Source of the DNA: Tardiphaga sp. 709
Lineage (GTDB): Bacteria; Pseudomonadota; Alphaproteobacteria; Rhizobiales; Xanthobacteraceae
Reading direction: 5' to 3'
NCBI RefSeq assembly: GCF_032401055.1
Contig: NZ_CP135529.1
Span: 3,532,501 to 3,596,500, forward strand
DNA: 64,000 bases
This document shows, piece after piece, positions 9,812 through 22,014 of this stretch. The translations under genes were made by a program, and so were the position numbers. Position 1 is the stretch's first letter. Each line of letters begins with the position of its first letter. The notes under the pieces were generated by a model that saw only the letters and a list, made by a program, of their open reading frames with translations, made no database searches and had not been told where the DNA came from.

Positions 9812-10303
9812 TTACATGACTTCCGCGACGACGCGGCCGACGCCACGGCCAGTCAAACCGATCGCGCTCGCTGCGCCTTTCGACAGGTCGAGTACGCGGC
9901 CACGGATGAACGGTCCGCGATCGTTGACGGTGACGACAACGCTGCGACCGCCATGGGTCACGCGCAGCTTGGTGCCGAACGGCAGCGAACGATGCGCGGC
10001 GGTCATCGCATTCTGATTGAAGCGCTGACCCGACGCGGTGCGGCTGCCGGACTCGTTGCCGTAATAAGACGCAACACCCGAGAAGCTACGGCCGCCGGTG
10101 GAAGGCGCGATCGACGCATTGGCATCGAACAGCGACGGCGAAGCCTTGGCGGCGTGATGGTGCTTGTGGTGATGGCGATGATGCCGGGATTTGGCCGAAG
10201 CCTCCGAAACAGTTCCCCCGAGAACAAGAGCGGCAGTCATGACAGCGATTGCCGTACGCGGCCGGGCGATAGCGCCCAGCGTCGATTTTCCGTAACGCAG
10301 CAT
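9812..10303 (-). CDS. rlpA: Septal ring lytic transglycosylase RlpA-like protein
   Basis: Secreted double-psi beta-barrel protein of 163 residues. The N-terminus carries a signal sequence (about residues 10-37, ending near SEASA), then a His/Lys-rich stretch (about 39-53). The RlpA domain follows, with GVASYYGNESGSRTASGQ, FNQNAMTAAHRSLPFG, and VTVNDRGPF toward the C-terminus; the catalytic-type Asp is in the last motif. The SPOR domain found in E. coli RlpA is absent, as in many short alphaproteobacterial members. The start at 10303 has GAGGGA upstream; the frame is open ten codons further. Confidence 0.88.
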   Translation of the reverse strand: MLRYGKSTLGAIARPRTAIAVMTAALVLGGTVSEASAKSRHHRHHHKHHHAAKASPSLFDANASIAPSTGGRSFSGVASYYGNESGSRTASGQRFNQNAMTAAHRSLPFGTKLRVTHGGRSVVVTVNDRGPFIRGRVLDLSKGAASAIGLTGRGVGRVVAEVM

Positions 10304-10997
10304 AAGTTGTTGTCCCTCAGACAGTATTGCCACAAATGTGGCAAGTGGACCCCCGTCCCAATTTCACTGGCTGAGCGTTTGACGACGTAATGAGGCGTAA
10401 AATAGGCAACGCAATCGTTCCATGACCAGATGAAATATCTTGTGATGGAACAGAACATGCCTAATGAGCCGCTTTAACGAATTTTTAAATATTAAATATA
10501 CTGCACATTACATAACTATACTGAATAGCTAAGTGATCGTCGTGCATGGATAGCATTCGGTAAGTAAATGTTAAGCAGCCCGAAACGGTGACATGAAACG
10601 CGCACGCTGCGCTGCCCGCCGCGATTTCAATTGCGGACTCACCGCACTCGCCGTTGCGTGATTCAAAAGAATCGGCACCGTGTACCGTCATGCGGAATAA
10701 GAAATTCCGCCCCGGAGATGGACGATGAAACACTCCGTCAGCGACCCGATTGGCGCGTCATATCTCCCTGAAATGATTCTTTGCGAAGGCCTGCGACAAG
10801 GCATCATCAAACGCTTTCGTCGCGTTGCACCAGCGCGCGGGCTATGTTAGCAAAGCCGCGATTTGAACGGGTCACGACATTTTGTTGTGACCTAAAAATC
10901 GAAGTCCCGCTTGAATTCCAAGGACTTGGATCGCTAGGCGCCACATTCGGGCGATAGTTATTCCCTTGCGAGTTTGACAGCCTGAAGAGCGCAATTC
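10304..10997. other. 694-bp intergenic region upstream of atpH
   Basis: The longest non-coding stretch in the window. It must contain the rlpA promoter on the left and the atp operon promoter on the right. The part at 10470-10530 is clearly AT-rich. Visible structures are a hairpin at 10692-10710 (GCGGAAT/ATTCCGC) and an inverted repeat at 10870-10892. A possible 41-codon frame at 10725-10850, with GGAG before its ATG, is too weak to call. No recognised gene or RNA family was seen. Confidence 0.6.
10870..10892. repeat. Inverted repeat upstream of the atp operon
   Basis: GGTCACGACA, loop TTT, TGTTGTGACC: a 10-bp stem with one G-T pair, about 105 bp before the atpH start codon. No T tract follows, so it is more likely an operator or a leader hairpin than a terminator. 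Confidence 0.5.
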
Positions 10998-13093
<2,096 letters not shown>

Positions 13094-13103
13094 TACTGCC
13101 AAT

Positions 13104-13130
13104 GAATGGCCGGCTTATTGCCGGCCATTC
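13104..13130 (+). other. Intercistronic hairpin between atpA and atpG
   Basis: Perfect 11-bp stem GAATGGCCGGC / GCCGGCCATTC with loop TTATT, ten bases after the atpA stop. There is no T run after it. It could stabilise the atpA mRNA 3' end or tune subunit stoichiometry inside the operon. Confidence 0.6.
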
Positions 13131-13215
13131 ACGTTGATGTCCGGCACGAGGTCGGACGTTTCGAACGAGAGGTTCGCGATCAGCTGATTAGCTAGATCGC
13201 CGGGGTGGACTGAGA

Positions 13216-14091
13216 ATGGCCTCACTTAAAGACATGCGTGTCCGCATCGCCTCGACCAAGGCGACGCAGAAGATCACCAAGGCGATGCAGATGGTTGCGG
13301 CATCGAAGCTGCGCCGTGCGCAGACCGCTGCCGAAGCTGCACGTCCTTACGCCGAGAAGATGGATACCGTGATCGCCAGCATCGCCAGCGCGACCACACC
13401 GGGCACCGGCCCGGCGCTGTTGGTTGGTACCGGCAAGGATCAGGTCCACCTGCTGCTGGTCTGCACCGGCGAGCGGGGCCTATGTGGCGCTTTCAATTCC
13501 TCGATCGTCCGTCTGGCGCGTGAACGCGCGCTGGCGCTGATGAACCAAGGTAAAGAGGTCAAGTTTTTCTGCGTCGGTCGCAAGGGTTACGAGCAGCTGC
13601 GCCGCAACTTCGACAAGCAGATCGTCGGTCATCTCGAACTGCGTTCCGTGCGTCAGCTCGGCTTCGTCAATGCCGATGATATCGCCAAGAAAGTTCTGGC
13701 TCTCTTCAATGACGGTCAGTTCGACATCTGCACGCTGTTCTATTCGCGCTTCAAGTCGGTGATCTCGCAGATTCCGACCGCCCAGCAGATCATTCCGCTG
13801 GAAGTCGCAGCGCCTGCTGCCAATGCCGGCCCGACACCGACCTATGAATACGAGCCCGCCGAGGATGAGATCCTTGACGGCCTGCTGCCGCGCAATCTCG
13901 CGGTACAGATTTTCCGCGCGCTGCTGGAGAACAATGCTTCGTTCTACGGTGCGCAGATGAGCTCGATGGACAACGCCACGCGCAACGCCGGCGACATGAT
14001 CCGCAAGCAGACACTGATCTACAACCGCACCCGCCAGGCGATGATTACGAAGGAGCTGATCGAAATCATCTCCGGCGCCGAGGCGATCTAA
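13216..14091 (+). CDS. atpG: F1 ATP synthase subunit gamma
   Basis: Central rotor subunit of F1, 291 residues. The N-terminal coiled-coil helix has the conserved [16 protein letters not shown] (about residues 20-35). The C-terminal helix has [12 protein letters not shown] and [15 protein letters not shown]. It lies in the operon between atpA and atpD. Confidence 0.97.
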   Translation: MASLKDMRVRIASTKATQKITKAMQMVAASKLRRAQTAAEAARPYAEKMDTVIASIASATTPGTGPALLVGTGKDQVHLLLVCTGERGLCGAFNSSIVRLARERALALMNQGKEVKFFCVGRKGYEQLRRNFDKQIVGHLELRSVRQLGFVNADDIAKKVLALFNDGQFDICTLFYSRFKSVISQIPTAQQIIPLEVAAPAANAGPTPTYEYEPAEDEILDGLLPRNLAVQIFRALLENNASFYGAQMSSMDNATRNAGDMIRKQTLIYNRTRQAMITKELIEIISGAEAI

Positions 14092-14155
14092 CAGCAATAA
14101 TCCGGTCTACCCGACCGCCGTTCAAGTTTCGGACTTCAGAGTCCTTGAGGTTTAA

Positions 14156-15610
<1,455 letters not shown>

Positions 15611-15618
15611 AGTTCTTA

Positions 15619-15746
15619 CCCTCCCCCCGCGCGAAGCAAAGCTTCGCTAGGCGGGGAGGGTCGGCGCATTTGCGCCGGGGTGGGGTGCCGCAAGCGCCTT
15701 CGCTCGTGATAACCCCCTCCCCAACCCTCCCCCGCAAGGGGGAGGG
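15619..15746. repeat. Composite palindromic repeat inserted between atpD and atpC
   Basis: At 15619-15660, nested arms CCCTCCCCCCGC..GCGGGGAGGG enclose GCGAAGC/GCTTCGC. At 15725-15746, CCCTCCCCC and GGGGGAGGG face each other across GCAA. A G/C-rich stretch lies between. The whole element makes up nearly all of the 156-bp atpD-atpC gap. C/G-run palindromes of this type are dispersed repeats in Bradyrhizobium/Rhodopseudomonas genomes (family knowledge; copy number not checked). Confidence 0.75.
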
Positions 15747-15766
15747 AGCAGTCAGCGGATAACGAC

Positions 15767-16174
15767 ATGGCTACCTTTCATTTCGATCTCGTCTCGCCGG
15801 AAAAGCTCGCTTTCGCAGGCGAAGTCGATCAGGTCGATATCCCCGGCGTCGCTGGCGATCTCGGTGTGATGGCCGGTCATGCGCCGCTGGTAGCTGCGCT
15901 TCGTCCAGGCATCATGATCGTGACGGCCGGCGGCACCCAACAGAAGATCATCGTGCTCGGCGGCCTCGCCGAAGTGTCCGACAAGGGCCTCACTGTGCTG
16001 GCCGAGGTCGCGACTTCGATAGAAGAGCTCGACCGTGAAGCTTTCGCAGGCCAGATCGCCGAGATGGAAGAAAAGCTGGCCGAGAAGGAAGGCTCCGCGC
16101 TGGACCGCGCTATCGAGCGCATCGACCACTTCAAGGTCATCCAGCAGCACGTGACCTCGACGGCGATGCACTGA
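15767..16174 (+). CDS. atpC: F1 ATP synthase subunit epsilon
   Basis: Rotor subunit of 135 residues that couples gamma to the c ring and can inhibit ATP hydrolysis. The N-terminal beta-sandwich motif [18 protein letters not shown] (residues 5-22) and [16 protein letters not shown] (about 26-41) are typical. The C-terminal helical part (about 85-135) is present. It is the last gene of the F1 operon, reached through the repeat element. Confidence 0.95.
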   Translation: MATFHFDLVSPEKLAFAGEVDQVDIPGVAGDLGVMAGHAPLVAALRPGIMIVTAGGTQQKIIVLGGLAEVSDKGLTVLAEVATSIEELDREAFAGQIAEMEEKLAEKEGSALDRAIERIDHFKVIQQHVTSTAMH

Positions 16175-16196
16175 GCGCTATAGCCCGGATAGCGCT
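16174..16196 (+). terminator. Hairpin at the end of the atp operon
   Basis: Perfect 8-bp stem AGCGCTAT / ATAGCGCT around AGCCCGG, beginning at the last base of atpC. It is followed by TCGTTTCG, a weak T tract, and lies between convergent atpC and the Nudix gene. It may act in both directions. It shares TAGCCCGGAT with the repeat at 59975-60011. Confidence 0.5.
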
Positions 16197-16217
16197 TCGT
16201 TTCGTCAGGGCTTCGCC

Positions 16218-16712
16218 TCAGACAAATTTCGCAAAACTCTCGGCCACGGCGCGATAGACCTCCCGCCGGAACGGCACCACGAGATCCGCGACGCGATCCA
16301 GCCGCTCCCAGCGCCAGGCGTCGAATTCAGCCGGCTGACCGTTACGCGGCGTCAGCGGATCGACTTCGGCATCATCCCCGGTGAATTTCAGTGCAAACCA
16401 CTTCTGCCGTTGCCCGCGGAACTGCGCAAAGCGATGGCTGGGATTCTCGAACGGGATGAAGTCGTAGGTCATCCAGCCGGTCTCGCCGAGATAGTCGGCA
16501 TGGCTGACGCCGGTCTCTTCCCATAATTCGCGCATTACGGCGATGCGAGGATCTTCGTTGGGATCGATACCACCCTGAGGCATCTGCCATTCCAGGCCCG
16601 GCAGGATGATCTCTGGCCCATCATCCTTGAAACGGCGGCCGATCAGAACTTTGCCGTCGGCATTGAACAGCGCGACGCCCACATTGGGACGATAGGGGCG
16701 GTTATCCGTCAT
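16218..16712 (-). CDS. rppH: RNA pyrophosphohydrolase (Nudix), copy 1
   Basis: Nudix hydrolase of 164 residues. The N-terminus RPNVGVALFNADGKVLIGRR matches RppH. The Nudix box is GGIDPNEDPRIAVMRELWEE followed by TG (about residues 47-68). RppH removes pyrophosphate from mRNA 5' ends, or hydrolyses dinucleoside polyphosphates. KWFALKFTGDD (about 108-118) is also typical. A close paralogue lies 7 bp upstream in the same direction; which one is the main RppH cannot be told from sequence. Confidence 0.88.
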   Translation of the reverse strand: MTDNRPYRPNVGVALFNADGKVLIGRRFKDDGPEIILPGLEWQMPQGGIDPNEDPRIAVMRELWEETGVSHADYLGETGWMTYDFIPFENPSHRFAQFRGQRQKWFALKFTGDDAEVDPLTPRNGQPAEFDAWRWERLDRVADLVVPFRREVYRAVAESFAKFV

Positions 16713-16719
16713 TCCGGCG

Positions 16720-17223
16720 CTAACCGTCCGCCAGACCGGCGAATTCCTTCACCACCCGCTCATAGACGGGGCGCTTGAACGGCACGATCAGCTCCGGAAG
16801 GTTCTTCATAGGCTCCCAGCGCCAATTGATGAACTCGGCCTTGTGGCCACCGGGCGGATGCGTGACGTTGATTTCCTTGTCATCGCCGGTGAAGCGCACA
16901 GCGAACCATTTCTGCCGCTGGCCGCGATAGCGACCCTTCCAGGCCCGCCCGGCCACCGTGCGGGGAATGTCGTAGATCAACCAGTCCGGCACTTCGCCGA
17001 GCTTCTCGACCGATTGGACACTGGTTTCTTCATAGAGCTCGCGCTTGGCTGCCTCCCAGGTGTCCTCACCGGGATCGACGCCGCCCTGCGGCATCTGCCA
17101 GACATGCATGTCATCGACGTGCTCGATACCGCCGGCACGTCGGCCGATAAAGACGAGCCCCTGCGGGTTGATCAGCATCATTCCGACGCAAGTTCGATAG
17201 GGCAGGTCTTCGTAGCGCGCCAT
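16720..17223 (-). CDS. RNA pyrophosphohydrolase (Nudix), copy 2
   Basis: Second Nudix hydrolase, 167 residues, with box [20 protein letters not shown] then TS (about residues 49-70). It also has [21 protein letters not shown] and [11 protein letters not shown], so it is a full RppH-like paralogue of the next gene. The start is set at ATG 17223; the open frame runs 30 codons further, but that part has no family match. It is probably co-transcribed with copy 1. Confidence 0.87.
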   Translation of the reverse strand: MARYEDLPYRTCVGMMLINPQGLVFIGRRAGGIEHVDDMHVWQMPQGGVDPGEDTWEAAKRELYEETSVQSVEKLGEVPDWLIYDIPRTVAGRAWKGRYRGQRQKWFAVRFTGDDKEINVTHPPGGHKAEFINWRWEPMKNLPELIVPFKRPVYERVVKEFAGLADG

Positions 17224-17328
17224 TCCGTCAATGCCTCTCGCGTCCGTTCGAGCACTCTTTACGCAGCAATTCGACCTTGCTGAATCGCAGCGATTCGGCC
17301 GTGCCAAATTCACCCTAGCCCAAAGACG

Positions 17329-18537
17329 CTAGCTTGATTTTGATTTCAGCATCGCGGTTGTCAATGGCACCAGCATGACCCCACGGCTTTCAAGGGTTTT
17401 CGCCCAGGCGCTGATACGTTCGATCGAGATCGGCAGCGCCGAAGCGACGCCGACAGCCACACCACGCTCCTTGGCCAGCCCCTCGAGCCGCGCCAGCGCC
17501 TTGTCGATGTCTGCGGAGGTCGGCACCGCGTCGATGGCAACATCGGAGCGTGCGAAGGGCATGCCCTGCCCTTCGGCGGCTGCGGCGGCAACGCTGCGCG
17601 GCGTCGAGCCATCGTCGAACAATGCAAGCCCGCGTTTGCTGGCCTCACGTGCAATGGGTTGCATCGCCGTGTCAGTGGCGATGAAGCGCGCGCCCATGAA
17701 ATTGGCGACGCCGACATAGCCCTGGAAGCGGCTCATGTGCCACATCATGCGATCGAGATTCTGCTCGGCTGTAGCCGAGGACAACAGCGTCTGCGGGCCC
17801 GGATCGTTGTCGGGATAGTCGAACGGTTCCATCGGCAACTGCAGCAGCACCTCGTGGCGCTGCGCACGGGCGCGTTCGACCAGCTTGCCGGGATCCGAGC
17901 CATAGGGCGTGAAGCCGAGCGTTACGGCCGGCGGCAGCTTCATGATGGCATCGGTAGTCTTGGCTGCACCGACGCCGAGGCCGCCAATGACGATGGAAAT
18001 GCTCGGCGTCTTCATCGCCCTGGCGCGCTCGGCCTCGGAACCGGCGGCATAGGCCGTCACGGGCTTCAGCGCGCCGATGGCGATCGGCACTAGACCGTGG
18101 CGAGATTTCTCCAACAATTTCTGATCGATACCCGTCATGACCGGCGGCGGTGCATCAACCGCGGCGCTGTCCGAGCCCTCACTGGACACCACGACGTCCT
18201 TACGAGCGCCACTGGAGCCGTCGATGATGGTGATGGTCTTCTGACCGGGAGCCTCAGGCGCCTTGGCCGTCTCGGGCGTACCGTGCTTGACCTCGACCGG
18301 CGGTTTGGCGGCGACCTTCTCATTATCGGTCGCGGCAGGCGCTTTGATCGCTACGCGCGCTACCGGCTCGCCACCCATCGGGTTGTTATTGAAGATGGCA
18401 ACACCGAGAAAGCCGAGCAGCAGCAGGGCGAGAATCGTGGCAAGCGCCTGCGTTCCGGAAAAAGGCAGCCGGAACTGACGCTTACGTTTCGATTTCTGTC
18501 CAAGCGGGGCGCTTAGATCGTCCGCCGACACTGCCAT
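17329..18537 (-). CDS. Divergent polysaccharide deacetylase family protein (YibQ-like)
   Basis: Protein of 402 residues. A basic N-terminal stretch and one transmembrane segment (about residues 31-50) are followed by a low-complexity linker (about 55-135) and the divergent polysaccharide deacetylase domain (about 175-400). ISIVIGGLGVG (about 179-189) is the first domain strand, and NFMGARFIATDTAM and LFDDGST are in the later core. It is periplasmic and membrane-anchored, and its real substrate is unknown. It lies downstream of ctpA and envC in the conserved cell-wall block. Confidence 0.87.
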   Translation of the reverse strand: MAVSADDLSAPLGQKSKRKRQFRLPFSGTQALATILALLLLGFLGVAIFNNNPMGGEPVARVAIKAPAATDNEKVAAKPPVEVKHGTPETAKAPEAPGQKTITIIDGSSGARKDVVVSSEGSDSAAVDAPPPVMTGIDQKLLEKSRHGLVPIAIGALKPVTAYAAGSEAERARAMKTPSISIVIGGLGVGAAKTTDAIMKLPPAVTLGFTPYGSDPGKLVERARAQRHEVLLQLPMEPFDYPDNDPGPQTLLSSATAEQNLDRMMWHMSRFQGYVGVANFMGARFIATDTAMQPIAREASKRGLALFDDGSTPRSVAAAAAEGQGMPFARSDVAIDAVPTSADIDKALARLEGLAKERGVAVGVASALPISIERISAWAKTLESRGVMLVPLTTAMLKSKSS

Positions 18538-18628
18538 GAATCTCCCGAATCAGCCGACCGGACAATAACACGCCCGGTCGTGGCCACGGCAGCCGGAAGG
18601 ACATCGGATCCCTTGGGAGGATTCCAAC

Positions 18629-18656
18629 AAAAAGGGCGACCCGAAGGCCGCCCTTT
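18629..18656 (-). terminator. Rho-independent terminator after ctpA
   Basis: Read on the minus strand, an 11-bp stem (AAAGGGCGGCC / GGTCGCCCTTT, with one G-U pair) closes a TTCG tetraloop and ends in TT. It lies 27 bases beyond the ctpA stop codon and separates ctpA from the deacetylase gene. Confidence 0.88.
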
Positions 18657-18682
18657 CCGCAGAATTGATGTGCGTTCGTCGA

Positions 18683-20059
18683 TCAGTTCGGCTTGGCGGC
18701 CGCCTTGTCGTCTGCCGGCTTGTCCGCAGCAGCAGCGGCTCCCGGCGGCGGCGTGATGATTGCGTTCGACGTCACCTTGATGCCATGGAGCAAATCGGCA
18801 GCGGCCTTCAGCGCCTTGTCATTCTTGGCATCCGGCGGCACGTAGGACTGCGAACCGGTCTTCTCGTCGCCATCGTTCTTCAGATGGCCACGGAGCGAAG
18901 CCTCGCCCTTGATGTCGCGGGACTTCAGCTCATCCGGCACGTCCTGCACGATTTCGATGTCCGGGACGATGCCCTTGGCCTGGATCGACTTGCCCGACGG
19001 CGTGAAGTAACGCGCCGTGGTCAGACGCAGCGCACCGTTGCCGGAGCCCAGCGGGATGATGGTCTGCACCGAGCCCTTACCGAACGAGCGCGTACCGATC
19101 GTGGTCGCACGCTTGTGATCCTGCAGCGCGCCGGCGACGATTTCCGATGCCGAAGCCGAACCGCCATTGATCAGCACGACCACCGGCTTGCCCTTGGTCA
19201 GATCGCCAGCATGCGCCGTGCGGCGCTGGGTTTCCTCAGCGTTACGACCGCGGGTCGAGACGATCTCGCCACGCTCGAGGAACGCGTCGGAAACGGTGAC
19301 GGCTTCTTCAAGCAGACCGCCCGGATTGTTGCGGAGGTCGATGATGTAGCCCTTGACCTTGTCCGCGCCGATTGCCGCGGTCTGTGCCGCGATCTCGCGC
19401 TTCAGGCCTTCGGTGGTCTGCTCGTTGAAGGTCGTAATGCGGATGTAAGCGATATCGTCGCTTTCAACGCGAGCACGCACCGAGCGAACACGGATATTGT
19501 CGCGCACGAGGGTGACGTCGAGCGGATTGTCCTGACCCTTGCGGATGATCTTCAGCTTGATCTTCGTATTGACCGGACCGCGCATCTTCTCGACGGCCTG
19601 GTTCAGGGTGAGACCCTGCACCGCTTCCTCGTCGAGGCTGGTGATGATGTCGTTGGCCATGATACCGGCCTTCGATGCCGGGGTATCGTCGATCGGAGAC
19701 ACTACCTTGATCAGGCCATCTTCCATGGTGACTTCAATGCCGAGACCGCCGAACTCACCGCGGGTCTGCACCTGCATGTCGCGGAAGCTCTTGGCGTCCA
19801 TGTAGCTGGAATGCGGATCGAGACCGGTGAGCATGCCGGAAATCGCCGACTCGACCAGCTTGCTGTCGTCGGGCTTCTCGACATAGTCGCTGCGGACGCG
19901 CTCAAACACGTCGCCGAACAGGTTGAGTTGACGATAAGTATCCGAGGTCGCTGCGCGGGCACTGGTGCCCATGAACACGGCGCGTGGCTGGGTCACGAAG
20001 AGCGTCAAGGCGGCGCCAGTGGCAGCACTCAGCAGAATTATGGAAGTCTTGCGCATCAT
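18683..20059 (-). CDS. ctpA: Carboxy-terminal processing protease (S41 family)
   Basis: Periplasmic serine protease of 458 residues. The signal/anchor segment is at about 7-25. A PDZ domain (about 90-170) contains EFGGLGIEVTMEDGLIKVV. The S41 catalytic domain has Ser in NGGSASASEIVAGAL and the catalytic Lys in FGKGSVQT. The Ala/Lys/Asp-rich C-terminal tail is disordered. Such proteases trim or degrade periplasmic proteins, including cell-wall hydrolases. Its start overlaps the envC stop by 4 bp (ATGA), so the two are co-translated. Confidence 0.95.
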   Translation of the reverse strand: MMRKTSIILLSAATGAALTLFVTQPRAVFMGTSARAATSDTYRQLNLFGDVFERVRSDYVEKPDDSKLVESAISGMLTGLDPHSSYMDAKSFRDMQVQTRGEFGGLGIEVTMEDGLIKVVSPIDDTPASKAGIMANDIITSLDEEAVQGLTLNQAVEKMRGPVNTKIKLKIIRKGQDNPLDVTLVRDNIRVRSVRARVESDDIAYIRITTFNEQTTEGLKREIAAQTAAIGADKVKGYIIDLRNNPGGLLEEAVTVSDAFLERGEIVSTRGRNAEETQRRTAHAGDLTKGKPVVVLINGGSASASEIVAGALQDHKRATTIGTRSFGKGSVQTIIPLGSGNGALRLTTARYFTPSGKSIQAKGIVPDIEIVQDVPDELKSRDIKGEASLRGHLKNDGDEKTGSQSYVPPDAKNDKALKAAADLLHGIKVTSNAIITPPPGAAAAADKPADDKAAAKPN

Positions 20060-21435
20060 CCGCGAACCTTTTCGCCTTCGTTAGCGGCCCACCATGGGCC
20101 TGGATCAATGGGAGTCCCGTCCTTACGGAACTCGATATAAAGCACAGGCTGGCTGGCATTGGCCGCAAGGACGGATGCTACCCGGGATGTTGATCCCATG
20201 ACAGCGATCGGTTCCCCGGTAAGGACGAACTGACCAATGTTCACCGAAATACGCTCCATCCCGGCGATCAAGACATGATACCCGCCCCCAGCGTTGAGGA
20301 TCAAGAGTTGTCCATAGCTACGGAACGGACCGGAATAAACAACCCAGCCGTCACACGGTGTTGTGACCTGCGCACCCGCCCGTGCGGCCAGTGATATGCC
20401 CTTTTCGACGCCACCTACACCGTCGGAACCGCCGAAATTGCGAATTTTAACCCCGTTGACCGGAAGTGCGAGCATGCCCTTTGCCGACGCAAAGGCGATC
20501 GCCGGACTGAGCCTGCCGGGGTCCTTGAAGGCGCCGATATTCGGCTTGCCGTTGCTGAGCGCCGCCGGCGTGCCCTGCAGACTGGCTGTGGCCGCTGCCT
20601 TCGCCGCCGCCTTGGAATCCTGCTCCATCTTCGCGATCAGGCCCTGCAGACTGTCGACCTGACGGGACAACGTCAGTGCACGCGCGGCTTCCGCTTCCAT
20701 GTCCTTTTCGACAGCCGACTGCTGCTTCTGGCGCTCCTCAGTAAACGACGCGAGGCGTGTCTGTTCTTCTTTCAGCTTGTCGCGATCGCCGGCAAGCTGA
20801 TCGCGCTCCGTCGAGATCGCCTTGCGCAAATTCACGAGTTCGCTGAGGTCAGCCACCAGTTTCTCGGCGCGCGCGCGCATATCGGGCACGACGGAGCCGA
20901 GCAGCATCGCGGTGCGCAGCGACTTCAACGCGTCTTCGGGACGTACCAGCAAAGCCGGCGGCGCGCGGCGGCCCGCGCGCTGCAGCGCCGACAACACTTC
21001 GACGATCTCGCCGCGGCGCGATTCCAGCGTGCCGCGAATCTGCTGCTCGCGCGCATCCAGCGGACGCAGACGCACTTCAGCGTCGTCGATGCGGGCTTCC
21101 ACGCCGCGAACGCGGGCGGCGATATCGATGAGCTGCTGACTAAGCTTGCCGCGATCCTGTCCGATTGCCGCGATATCGGCTTTCAGTTTTGCCTGCAGCT
21201 CCGCAGCGCTCTTCTGCTGCGCGCGGATCGCTTCGAGCTCCTGCTCGCGCTGACGAATGATATCAGGTGATGGTGCATTGGCTTGCTGGATTGGCGTAAC
21301 CGTTTGCGCCCGGACCGAGGTCGTCATCAAACCTGCAAGAGTCGCTGATACCAGCATCATAGAAAACGACGACGCGTTCAACATCCCGCGGCGAACGGCG
21401 TCGTGTTCAGATGGAATGGACCGCGGTGACAGCAT
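20056..21435 (-). CDS. envC: Murein hydrolase activator EnvC-like (degenerate LytM)
   Basis: Secreted coiled-coil protein with a C-terminal M23/LytM domain. The signal peptide ends near TSVRAQ, then long coiled coils cover about residues 50-260 of the mature region. The LytM domain lacks zinc ligands: the first His/Asp pair is replaced (GISLAARAGA) and the final HxH reads LYIEFRKDG. This matches EnvC, which activates amidases rather than cutting peptidoglycan itself. I prefer the ATG at 21435; the frame is open to a TTG at 21477, and a further ATG at 21384 is possible. Confidence 0.9.
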   Translation of the reverse strand: MLSPRSIPSEHDAVRRGMLNASSFSMMLVSATLAGLMTTSVRAQTVTPIQQANAPSPDIIRQREQELEAIRAQQKSAAELQAKLKADIAAIGQDRGKLSQQLIDIAARVRGVEARIDDAEVRLRPLDAREQQIRGTLESRRGEIVEVLSALQRAGRRAPPALLVRPEDALKSLRTAMLLGSVVPDMRARAEKLVADLSELVNLRKAISTERDQLAGDRDKLKEEQTRLASFTEERQKQQSAVEKDMEAEAARALTLSRQVDSLQGLIAKMEQDSKAAAKAAATASLQGTPAALSNGKPNIGAFKDPGRLSPAIAFASAKGMLALPVNGVKIRNFGGSDGVGGVEKGISLAARAGAQVTTPCDGWVVYSGPFRSYGQLLILNAGGGYHVLIAGMERISVNIGQFVLTGEPIAVMGSTSRVASVLAANASQPVLYIEFRKDGTPIDPGPWWAANEGEKVRG

Positions 21436-21486
21436 CGTGGTTTCGACAGCGCCTTCTTTCAAACGCGTTACGCTCAATACCGTGAG

Positions 21487-21969
21487 CTAAACGCGGTGAT
21501 ACGGGTGGCCAGCTAAAATTGTAGCGGCCCGGTAAATCTGTTCCAGAAGCATGACGCGAACCATTTGATGCGGCCAGGTCGCCGAGCCGAATGCAATGCT
21601 CAGTTTGGCTTTGCGCCGCAATTCGGGCGAAAGTCCGTCCGCCCCGCCGATGACAAAAACATTATGCGGCACCGCTTCGTCCCGCCACTTCCCGATATGG
21701 CGAGCGAAACTGGCGCTGTCGACGCTGCTGCCACGCTCGTCGAGCGCTACTAATACAGCCTTTTCCGGAATCAGCGCCGAAATCGCCGCTGCTTCCTCAT
21801 TGATCCGGGTCGCCGCATCGCGTGCGCGGCTTTCCGAAATTTCATGAATCGCAAGGCCACGAAAACCGAGCTTGCGGCCGATATCGTCGAAGCGATCACG
21901 GTACCGTTCCGCGAGTTCGCGTTCCGGACCCTGCTTGAGCTTGCCGATGGAAATCACAAGAAGATGCAT
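21487..21969 (-). CDS. rlmH: 23S rRNA (pseudouridine1915-N3)-methyltransferase RlmH
   Basis: SPOUT methyltransferase of 160 residues that methylates pseudouridine 1915 in helix 69 of 23S rRNA. The SAM-binding knot is seen in VFVIGGADGLSPELRRKA (about residues 103-120), and the C-terminal HQMVRVMLLEQIYRA (about 134-148) and final HPYHRV are hallmark sequences. It lies directly downstream of rsfS, a common pairing. Confidence 0.96.
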   Translation of the reverse strand: MHLLVISIGKLKQGPERELAERYRDRFDDIGRKLGFRGLAIHEISESRARDAATRINEEAAAISALIPEKAVLVALDERGSSVDSASFARHIGKWRDEAVPHNVFVIGGADGLSPELRRKAKLSIAFGSATWPHQMVRVMLLEQIYRAATILAGHPYHRV

Positions 21970-22014
21970 TGGCGCAGACTAGCACGCGTCGCGCCGTTGC
22001 CGAATGCCCGTGGC

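Noticed and set aside
18665-20140. A 491-codon frame antisense to ctpA
   Set aside because: It is a high-GC shadow of the S41 protease, which has all its catalytic motifs on the other strand.
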